Shown here in pieces: positions 13,901 through 19,752 of a stretch of DNA of 20,551 nucleotides. The first letter of the stretch is position 1; each line of letters begins with the position of its first letter. The position numbers and the translations under genes are program-made. Origin of the DNA: a virus; IMG/VR virus record IMGVR_UViG_3300025411_000108, positions 1-20,551 of that record. One strand, given 5' to 3'. Below the pieces are notes generated by a model. It was not told the DNA's origin. It saw only the letters and a list, made by a program, of their open reading frames with translations, and made no database searches.

Positions 13901-14035
13901 TTACATTTTCTTTTTAGTCATAGTCTTTTTTGCAGTCATCTTTTTGGCTGCAGTCATCTTTTTCTTTTGTTCACCTTCAGCTTTAACTTTAGGTTCAGGC
14001 TTTTGGCCCATTTCTTTGCGCTTTTCGTAACCCAT
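13901..14035 (-). CDS. 44-residue lysine-rich basic protein between two terminators
   Basis: An ATG at 14035 with GGAG 7 bp upstream opens a 44-codon frame ending in TAA at 13901. The product begins MGYEKRKEMGQKPEPKVKAE. Its C-terminal half is built of short repeats of the type KKMTAA-KKMTA-KKTMT-KKKM; 15 of 44 residues are Lys and there are six Met. There is no hydrophobic segment. Such a basic, repetitive peptide might bind DNA or RNA, or coat the acidic inner capsid surface, but no family is recognised. It sits directly downstream of the major capsid gene with a hairpin terminator on each side, so its dose is probably set by terminator read-through or its own unseen promoter. Gene finders with a length cut-off would miss it. 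Confidence 0.8.
   Translation of the reverse strand: MGYEKRKEMGQKPEPKVKAEGEQKKKMTAAKKMTAKKTMTKKKM
13932..13963 (-). repeat. 18-bp-period direct repeat inside the lysine-rich microgene
   Basis: The 14-mer GCAGTCATCTTTTT (plus strand) occurs at 13932-13945 and again at 13950-13963, a period of 18 bp or six codons. It encodes the KKMTA repeats, and a degenerate third unit lies at lower coordinates. This suggests the tail of the protein grew by in-frame duplication. Confidence 0.75.
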
Positions 14036-14052
14036 GATAAATCTCCAATTAG

Positions 14053-14080
14053 ATAAAAGAAACCCCCCAATTAAGGGGGG
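14053..14080 (-). terminator. Rho-independent terminator after the major capsid gene
   Basis: On the minus strand six C, a TTAATT loop and six G form a perfect GC-only stem (14080-14063), followed by TTTCTTTTAT. It begins 20 bp after the capsid stop. It should limit transcription from the head genes into the downstream genes, with partial read-through expected because later genes lack an obvious promoter. Confidence 0.88.
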
Positions 14081-14083
14081 TAG

Positions 14084-14099
14084 TTGTTACTAGTAACAA
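14084..14099. repeat. 16-bp perfect palindrome abutting the capsid stop codon
   Basis: TTGTTACTAGTAACAA is its own reverse complement over all 16 bases. It lies between the capsid stop (14100-14102) and the G/C stem of the terminator. The 12-bp core GTTACTAGTAAC also occurs at 12999-13010 and 17024-17035, and near-matches occur at 6642-6657, 4743-4757 and 2389-2400. It could be a protein-binding site or an RNA hairpin. Confidence 0.6.
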
Positions 14100-15020
14100 T
14101 TAGGGACCGTTAGAACCCCACACAGCACGTGGATCAGACCAGCCAAAGCTGTAACGTTCGTAACCCTTAGCTTTAACGTTCAGGGTGTCGAAGTCATTGT
14201 CTTGATCAAACATGATGGCGTGACGTTCGTAGTACTTCATACCAGTGCCACCAGGGATGGTGTTACGGATAAACCAAGCGTGAGGCGAGGTGAAGTAGTG
14301 GTTCACTTTAAAGCCACCTGGGAGGTAGTTGCCAGACTTAATGACGTTGATGTCATTGTTGGCATTACCAGTTTGGTAGCTAGAGTGCAGAATGCGTTGA
14401 GCATTGAACACTTCTTGACGAGCGATGTGCAAGTCTTTAGGTTGAATAGCAACCAACAGACCACGGTCGTTTTGCAGACCCATGATAGCGATCACTGCAT
14501 CTTCCAAAGCTGCTTCAGACAAGTCAACGTCAACGGTAGGCTTGTTAGCAAAAGTACCGCCAGTGGTATTGGGGTGAGCAGTGGAGCACAAAGCAACACC
14601 GTCGCCACCAGTATAAGTACCATTGAAAGCACGGTTGTAAACGTTAGCAGCAACGTTTTCTTTCGTTTGACGGAAAGACATAGCCAAAGCTGCAGCACGT
14701 TTCTTGGACACTTGTTCGTACAAGTTGTCGTCCATTTCTTCCTTGGTCACGATATAACCCATTGCGTAAGCAACGTGTGTATAACGAGTAATGAAGCCTT
14801 GGATTTCCGAATCGTACTGAACGCCAGCGCCTTGTTCCTTAACGGGAACCAGACCAAAGCCAGTCAGTTGAACGTCTTCTTCGTAGTTTTGAGTAGAAGT
14901 GTCTTTGTCAAACAAGTTGACATACTCTTCAGGATGCTCATTATAGGTTTGACCCCACCAAGCTTTGACACCAGGCCAAAGAGCTTTTGGGTGCGAACCC
15001 GTAGTAATTACACCAGCCAT
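14100..15020 (-). CDS. Major capsid protein
   Basis: The 306-residue protein starts at ATG 15020 with a strong AAGGAG upstream and is followed by the strongest terminator in the window, both consistent with very high expression. It opens MAGVITTGSHPKALWPGVKA, followed by an E-loop-like region. The segment GYIVTKEEMDDNLYEQVSKK leads into the long spine-type helix (AALAMSFRQTKENVAANVYN). LCSTAHPNTTGGTFAN, a motif I know from major head proteins of the Mu gpT-like group, comes next. The C-terminal part (GGTGMKYYERHAIMFDQDND then ERYSFGWSDPRAVWG) is likewise typical. This fits the HK97 capsid fold, with monomers forming the icosahedral shell. It is shorter than the P22 coat (430 residues), so the head module is not P22-like in sequence even though the tail is. 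Confidence 0.88.
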   Translation of the reverse strand: MAGVITTGSHPKALWPGVKAWWGQTYNEHPEEYVNLFDKDTSTQNYEEDVQLTGFGLVPVKEQGAGVQYDSEIQGFITRYTHVAYAMGYIVTKEEMDDNLYEQVSKKRAAALAMSFRQTKENVAANVYNRAFNGTYTGGDGVALCSTAHPNTTGGTFANKPTVDVDLSEAALEDAVIAIMGLQNDRGLLVAIQPKDLHIARQEVFNAQRILHSSYQTGNANNDINVIKSGNYLPGGFKVNHYFTSPHAWFIRNTIPGGTGMKYYERHAIMFDQDNDFDTLNVKAKGYERYSFGWSDPRAVWGSNGP

Positions 15021-15044
15021 GTTATTTCTCCTTAGTTAATTAGA

Positions 15045-15662
15045 TTAGGCAGTACCTTGGGCTTGCTTGAAGAACGACTTGTTCAAAACAACGTTCACCT
15101 TAGCATAAGCACCAGCAGCATTGTCTTGGCGTTGAGCCAAACCAATAACTGTGAAAGGCAGACCCAAAGAACCACTGGAACCCAAAGCGGTAACAGTAGA
15201 AGCTTTGATGGTCAAGCTAGATTGGGGTGACGATTGAGACAAGCTGTCAGCAGCAGTCCAGTTACCACCAACGTTCTTGAACACGTCAGCCAATGCGTAT
15301 GTATCAGCCTGAGCTTCAAACACAACATGGGGATCAGTAACAACGTAGATGTAACGCAGACCAGCCGATTGTGGCAAATAGATTTTGCCAAGGTCAATAT
15401 CCAAACCTTGCAAGCTAACACCAGGGTCAGCAGGACGGATACCAACAATAACACCCAGAGGCAAAGAGGTGTCAGCGGTCATTTTAGTGACGTAAGCAAT
15501 ACCATTTGAATCTGAACCACCAGCGTACGTAACCACATCGCCAATGGCGTAGGTGTTAGTAGCGTCGTTAGCCACAGCAAACAATTGGCCTTGCTCGTTA
15601 AAGGCTGCGCCGGTAATAGTACCTACTGGCGACAGACCACGAGGGCGAGAAACGTTAGCCAT
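15045..15662 (-). CDS. Capsid-associated structural protein (probable decoration/head protein)
   Basis: The 205-residue protein starts at ATG 15662 with AAAGGAG upstream. It begins MANVSRPRGLSPVGTITGAA and has beta-rich repeats around TYAIGDVVTYAGGSDSNGIA, SLPLGVIVGIRP, then RYIYVVTDPHVVFEAQAD and a C-terminal VIGLAQRQDNAAGAYAKVNV. I recognise this pattern (SRPxGLxPV start, RYxxVxxDPxxxFExQ centre, GLxQRxDN end) from proteins encoded right before the capsid gene in environmental podoviruses, usually annotated only as structural. The position directly upstream of the major capsid gene (24-bp gap) supports a decoration or capsid-stabilising role. That role is an inference. Confidence 0.78.
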   Translation of the reverse strand: MANVSRPRGLSPVGTITGAAFNEQGQLFAVANDATNTYAIGDVVTYAGGSDSNGIAYVTKMTADTSLPLGVIVGIRPADPGVSLQGLDIDLGKIYLPQSAGLRYIYVVTDPHVVFEAQADTYALADVFKNVGGNWTAADSLSQSSPQSSLTIKASTVTALGSSGSLGLPFTVIGLAQRQDNAAGAYAKVNVVLNKSFFKQAQGTA

Positions 15663-15680
15663 TTAAGACTCCTTTAAAAA

Positions 15681-16193
15681 TTAAGAAACTTTAATACCAC
15701 CTTGGGGTACATAGAAACCTTCAGTGTTTCCAGTAATCTTCCCAGAACGAATACTAGCGTCAATCATATTATTCTTAGCTTGAAGTTCGGCTTGATCTTC
15801 CTCATACCATTCTTGCCGGATCTTCATAAGATAACCGTATTGCTCAGAACCCTCTGCACGAGGATTTACCAAGTATCGAATCCTATCTCCGAGGTCGCCG
15901 TTACGACTAACCACATTCTCACTTACACCACCTACTTCAGTTGGGGTAACAAACTCATAGCCACTTTCCATAGCCTCATGAATACGACCACCAGTATCAG
16001 TAAAGATGTGGAGGTGGTATCCAGGGATATGTTCTCTAACACTTAATTTAACTTCAGTTCCGTTAAATACGTTACGGCGTTTACGAGTCGCACCATCACT
16101 AGCGGGAGTGGGTTTAGCTGAACTATCTTGTTGTTGGCTCAAACGGGCATTTTGCCGTTCAACTTTTTCTTCATAAGTCAAAGCACGGGGCAT
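15681..16193 (-). CDS. Conserved head-region protein of unknown function
   Basis: I choose ATG 16193 (170 residues, MPRALTYEEKVERQNARL). AAGGAG lies 6 bp before it and only 3 bp before the ATG at 16196; an upstream TTG at 16220 has no ribosome site and sits beyond this Shine-Dalgarno. After a Gln/Ser/basic linker (about 15-40) come RNVFNGTEVKLSVREHIPGY, then HIFTDTGGRIHEAMESGYEF and VSRNGDLGDRIRYLV, and later LMKIRQEWYEEDQAELQ. This is a pattern I have seen in phage head clusters between scaffold and capsid genes, without assigned function. The end GFYVPQGGIKVS is characteristic. It could be a head-assembly chaperone or minor head protein. Confidence 0.78.
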   Translation of the reverse strand: MPRALTYEEKVERQNARLSQQQDSSAKPTPASDGATRKRRNVFNGTEVKLSVREHIPGYHLHIFTDTGGRIHEAMESGYEFVTPTEVGGVSENVVSRNGDLGDRIRYLVNPRAEGSEQYGYLMKIRQEWYEEDQAELQAKNNMIDASIRSGKITGNTEGFYVPQGGIKVS

Positions 16194-16216
16194 CATATTC
16201 TCCTTTAAATATAAAA

Positions 16217-17053
16217 TCAATTCCAGTCGTAATCAGCGAGGTACTGTTCACGGGTCATAAGCTTTTGTTTTACGAACCGATCACATGCAGCCTTAGCTTC
16301 AGCAGGTAGATTGTCATAGCTTTGGGCACTACCTGCAGCACCCCGAGTCTGACGACCTGAACCTGATTCGACCCGACTAGCTGGAGTTTGTTTCTTACCA
16401 AATCGTTGGGGAAACTCTTCTGCCAATGCTTCGTCTAACTTTTCAAGAAAAGGCTCTCCCTTAAGGTTAGGGAACTCTAGTCTTAAGCTTTCTCCAATGC
16501 CATTAGCAATGCTGGTCATACGGCGATCCTGACCAAACCAAGTGTTCTTATCTAACCAATTTTGCAGACCTGGGTCTGTAACTTGGGTAGAAGTCTCTGG
16601 CGTAGTAGGTGCTTTCTCAGCATCTTTAGCGGCTTGCTTTGCTTCTTTAAACTCTTCTTTGGCAGCATCCAAAGCATCATCTAAAGCATTTACTTTCTGT
16701 CCGTCACCATCGCTAATAGCTTGGGCACGGGATTCTTTTATCTCTTTAATACGATTCTCGTATTCCTGGGCCTTACGTTCATAAGCATCACGTTGGAACT
16801 TTTTAAATTCCTCAGCAGCTTCTTTGAACTCCCGTAATTGTTCTTTGGTGGCGTTCAGGTCTTTAATAAGGTTCTCGTTATTCTTACGCAGAATAGGGAG
16901 GATCTCACGACCACGCTTTACAAAGACATCTGCATCTACCCAATCAGCTTCATTACCACGGAAGCGTTCTTTAGGAACCCAACCTTGTGATTCAGCTTCT
17001 TGGCGAATCTCAGGTGCTACTTCGTTACTAGTAACATTTGCTTCATCACTCAT
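16217..17053 (-). CDS. Capsid scaffolding-like protein
   Basis: The 278-residue protein starts at ATG 17053 after AGGAG. It is highly charged and helical. The N-terminal segment SQGWVPKERFRGNEADWVDA with FVKRGREILPIL is common in podovirus scaffolds. It is followed by a long coiled-coil region (about 55-145, e.g. LNATKEQLREFKEAAEEFKK), a Thr/Pro linker, a second helical region and a basic C-terminal helix (FVKQKLMTREQYLADYDW) of the kind that contacts coat protein. Lying between portal/co-chaperonin and capsid genes, as scaffolds do, it likely guides procapsid assembly and leaves or is degraded. An early copy of GTTACTAGTAAC sits in codons 6-9. No protease gene is seen in the window. Confidence 0.82.
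   Translation of the reverse strand: MSDEANVTSNEVAPEIRQEAESQGWVPKERFRGNEADWVDADVFVKRGREILPILRKNNENLIKDLNATKEQLREFKEAAEEFKKFQRDAYERKAQEYENRIKEIKESRAQAISDGDGQKVNALDDALDAAKEEFKEAKQAAKDAEKAPTTPETSTQVTDPGLQNWLDKNTWFGQDRRMTSIANGIGESLRLEFPNLKGEPFLEKLDEALAEEFPQRFGKKQTPASRVESGSGRQTRGAAGSAQSYDNLPAEAKAACDRFVKQKLMTREQYLADYDWN
17024..17035. repeat. 12-bp palindrome GTTACTAGTAAC near the scaffold gene start
   Basis: A perfect 12-bp palindrome about 18 bp inside the scaffold coding sequence, encoding Val-Thr-Ser-Asn in a different reading phase from the copy at 12999-13010. The shift in phase means that a shared amino-acid string does not explain the two copies. Confidence 0.5.
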
Positions 17054-17086
17054 ATCTTACTCCTGTGTTTATTTATTCGTCAACGA

Positions 17087-17434
17087 TTATGCTTTAGCCA
17101 AATACGGATCAACCAAATCAACGTCAGAATCCAAAGTTCCTGTAACGTCTTTATCGTTGATCATTCGATACTGTTTGCCATCTTTACCAAGGTAAAGCAA
17201 ACCAGCATACTTAGCAAAAATAATCTTATCTCCAACCTTGCACCAAGGTGTAGGTTCATCTGAATAGCATTGATCACCAATGGCTACAACGATGCCTGTA
17301 GTGTTACCCATTTGTTCTCGGGCTTCAGTTGTCTCTGTAGTTAGGATAATCCCACCAGCAGAAACCTTTTTGACTTCTTGTGGTTTAACAAGAACTCGCC
17401 ACCCAACAGGGTTAATTCCAGACTCATTGCTCAT
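17087..17434 (-). CDS. groES: GroES-type co-chaperonin (Cpn10 family)
   Basis: The 115-residue protein matches GroES in order and length. WRVLVKPQEVKKVSAGGIIL holds the first beta strand followed by the mobile loop, whose GG-I-I-L motif (residues 27-31) is the part that inserts into GroEL. Next come TTGIVVAIGD (the family's G-x-V-x-A-x-G strand), then CKVGDKIIFAKYAG (equivalent to VGDxVxFxxYxG), and a C-terminal strand. Like T4 gp31, it should cap the host GroEL and help fold a phage protein, possibly capsid protein. It lies between the portal and scaffold genes and overlaps the preceding gene by 11 bp, so it is made together with head proteins. The ribosome site (AAGG at long spacing) is modest. 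No GroEL partner gene is present in the window. Confidence 0.9.
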   Translation of the reverse strand: MSNESGINPVGWRVLVKPQEVKKVSAGGIILTTETTEAREQMGNTTGIVVAIGDQCYSDEPTPWCKVGDKIIFAKYAGLLYLGKDGKQYRMINDKDVTGTLDSDVDLVDPYLAKA

Positions 17435-17651
17435 TTGTGGCTACCTTTGCTTCAAACAGATCTTCATACTCTAGGTTAAGGATAATGGCAATTGCTCGAC
17501 ACCGACCTTTAACTTCTGCCTCATCTTCGTAAGAGTGGTTAACTAAACCCTCTTTCATTGCTTCTCTATCTTCGCTTAGTAATCTCATTAACCTAGAAGT
17601 GACTGGATGGAATTTCCATTCTTCAAAGTTTTCTTTAGTTACAACTTCCAA
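17424..17651 (-). CDS. Small hypothetical protein with TTG start
   Basis: This 75-residue protein lies 14 bp after the portal gene. The only start with a proper ribosome site is TTG at 17651, preceded by AAGGAG at the ideal 6-bp spacing. The first ATG in frame would cut off 21 residues and has no Shine-Dalgarno. The sequence (MEVVTKENFEEWKFHPVTSR, then LMRLLSEDREAMKEGLVNHS, then a helical GRCRAIAIILNLEYEDLF) is mostly helical and charged. I have seen similar short proteins after portal genes but know of no function. The last 11 bp overlap the GroES gene, so the two are probably coupled. Confidence 0.75.
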   Translation of the reverse strand: MEVVTKENFEEWKFHPVTSRLMRLLSEDREAMKEGLVNHSYEDEAEVKGRCRAIAIILNLEYEDLFEAKVATNEQ

Positions 17652-17657
17652 TTTTTA

Positions 17658-17663
17658 CTCCTT
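17658..17663 (-). promoter_or_regulatory. Shine-Dalgarno that fixes a TTG start
   Basis: AAGGAG followed by TAAAAA and TTG on the minus strand. The perfect motif and 6-bp spacing, just after the portal stop codon, indicate that translation of the 75-residue protein begins at TTG 17651. Confidence 0.75.
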
Positions 17664-17665
17664 AC

Positions 17666-19750
17666 TTACATTGGTTGTGCCATCTGAGGCATTGGCGATT
17701 GTGCCATATCCTCAGCTCCTCCCTGACCTGCATCAGCAGCCATACGAGCATAAACATCGTTCATAGTCTTAATAGCTCCTAACACACCCTCTCTACGCTC
17801 ACGCTGCAAAGCGATCTGCATATTGATCTCTTGAATACGCATCTTCTCACCTTCAGTAGCAATACCAATTTTGATTGCTTCTGCTTCGGCTTGTAGCTTC
17901 TGAATCTGGGCTTGATTAAGTTCAGCCTCAGACATAAGCTTGAGAAGGGCCATTTTCATATCTAACTGGTCAGAAGCTTGCTTGGCTTGCAACTTCATTT
18001 GCTCAATCTGTACCTTCGGATTAACTGGTGGAGGTACAGCGTTAGGTCCTTTAGGATCTGGAAGAATCTTGTCAATGTTAGGAACCTTCAAAGCCTTCAA
18101 GTAAGTAACTTCAGCTTCGTAACGGTTATACAAACCAGGGGTATTACCCACACGCATAGCAATAGCGTTGGCTTGGGCTAGACGTTGAGCATCGGAAGTG
18201 ATGCTTGGATCAGCAGAAGGCATAACGTCAGTTACTGGGCCTTCATAGTCGCTAGCCAAAATAATACCGTTGCTCTTAGCGTCAGACACGTAAGGAGTAT
18301 TCTCGTTAATAAAGATTTGGTTTAAACGATACAGCTTACGGAACTCTTGTTTTAAAGAACGGTGAGTACGTTTAAAGATACCGTTAAAGATCTTCATACC
18401 TTGTTCTGCCATAGTACGGGTAGTCTCAGCAGGAGTATTCTGACCAGGGTTTTGACCTTGAAGAATATCTACAGCACCGCTAATTCGTTCGCCATAGTTA
18501 ATTAACAAGCTTAACAGGGTAAACAAAACTTGAGAAGGTTCACGTACGGGAAGAGGTACGATACCTTTACGCAAGTCATCTCCAGTGGTATCAACGTGTT
18601 TCCACTCAAGAGGATTAAAGTTGTAGTTACCACCACGCAGCTTAATACCACGGCTAAGGAAACCACCAGCAGTGTTTTGCATAGTACCAGTATCAATTAA
18701 CTGGTTGATCAAGGTATTGATAGACTCATTCAATGGGCCTAACAACACACCAAAGCCTAGATCATAGAAACCACCATCGGGAGATGGAATGAAAGGATAC
18801 TTAGTAAAGTACTGCTCTGCTTTGATACTAAGAATAGTTCCTTGTTTATTGCGTTCAACATCTTTCTCAGTGTATCGAGCAACAATACGAGCAACTTTTT
18901 TATTGTCTCTACGGACATAAACGATATAGGGTTCGGCATATCCGTCATCATCTAAGTCAATGTGGCAATGTTGTTCTAAGATCTCAACAGGAGTGCTTGA
19001 GTCATTAGACTGAGGAGGCATCAAGCCTTGAGCTTTATCTTGAGCAGCTTGTAAACCAGAACCCAAAGACAAGTAAGAGTCTTGTTGGCGTTGGCCTTCA
19101 GATACATCAATCCAGAGTCCACGAGCTACACGTTCGTAGATCTCGTTCTTATTCATCTGGAGGATATGGGTTACCCGAGAAGCAGTCTCTAAGCTCTTTG
19201 TCCAATAGTTGACTACTAAGTCTTTAGCTAGGACGTTCTCGGATATGTTGTGCTTCTTGATGGGATCATAGTAGGTCTTCTTAAAAGCACAGCCAACAAT
19301 AGGCTGCGTAATAAGAACCTTATCCATCTCAGATTCCCAGTCTTCATCTTCTTCTAGAAGCTGGTAGCTCATGTGTTGTTCAACACGGGTAGCACGTAAC
19401 GCTCGAAGACCATCTTTATCGTCACCGACAACACGGCACTTAACAGGCAAATCACTATCAATGAGTACAGGATAACTGCGAGCATGGTATTGGAGTGCAG
19501 CAATAGTAATGAGAGGAAACTTAACGTTAGAAGCATTAGCCCAAGGAAAGTTTTTAGTCTCTGCAACTTGTAAGGCAAGCTTAAGGGAAGTCTCAGTACG
19601 CTTTTCCCAAGTCATGCGTGAGTTAAGGTCTGTATCAAAGTCTTTTACAACCCACATACCAATCGTAGACAAGTCCTCAGCACAGAGCTTCTCAGCTATG
19701 TTGGACTCATACATGAGATCTTTAATATCAAACTTCTCTTTTAAATTCAT
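17666..19750 (-). CDS. Portal protein
   Basis: The 694-residue protein is the dodecameric DNA gate at one head vertex and the docking site for terminase and the gp4-like adaptor. Family-like features are the N-terminal SRMTWEKRTETSLKLALQVA and NFPWANASNVKFPLITIAAL with YHARSYPVL (about residues 44-98), which I recognise from podovirus portals. A central GFGVLLGPLNESINTLINQL region and SGAVDILQGQNPGQNTPAET lie in the clip/wing region. The C-terminal 120 residues are a Gln/Lys/Glu/Ala-rich coiled coil ending in a Met/Gln/Pro tail, suggestive of a barrel inside the head. The gene starts 2 bp after the terminase stop with only a weak ribosome site, implying coupled translation. Confidence 0.9.
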   Translation of the reverse strand: MNLKEKFDIKDLMYESNIAEKLCAEDLSTIGMWVVKDFDTDLNSRMTWEKRTETSLKLALQVAETKNFPWANASNVKFPLITIAALQYHARSYPVLIDSDLPVKCRVVGDDKDGLRALRATRVEQHMSYQLLEEDEDWESEMDKVLITQPIVGCAFKKTYYDPIKKHNISENVLAKDLVVNYWTKSLETASRVTHILQMNKNEIYERVARGLWIDVSEGQRQQDSYLSLGSGLQAAQDKAQGLMPPQSNDSSTPVEILEQHCHIDLDDDGYAEPYIVYVRRDNKKVARIVARYTEKDVERNKQGTILSIKAEQYFTKYPFIPSPDGGFYDLGFGVLLGPLNESINTLINQLIDTGTMQNTAGGFLSRGIKLRGGNYNFNPLEWKHVDTTGDDLRKGIVPLPVREPSQVLFTLLSLLINYGERISGAVDILQGQNPGQNTPAETTRTMAEQGMKIFNGIFKRTHRSLKQEFRKLYRLNQIFINENTPYVSDAKSNGIILASDYEGPVTDVMPSADPSITSDAQRLAQANAIAMRVGNTPGLYNRYEAEVTYLKALKVPNIDKILPDPKGPNAVPPPVNPKVQIEQMKLQAKQASDQLDMKMALLKLMSEAELNQAQIQKLQAEAEAIKIGIATEGEKMRIQEINMQIALQRERREGVLGAIKTMNDVYARMAADAGQGGAEDMAQSPMPQMAQPM

Positions 19751-19752
19751 AT

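Noticed and set aside
14202-15035. A 277-codon plus-strand ORF
   Set aside because: It is antisense to nearly the whole major capsid gene, lacks a ribosome site and recognisable motifs, and arises because the capsid codons seldom give stops on the other strand.
16542-17263. Several plus-strand ORFs opposite scaffold and GroES genes
   Set aside because: They are antisense to well-supported genes and without start signals.
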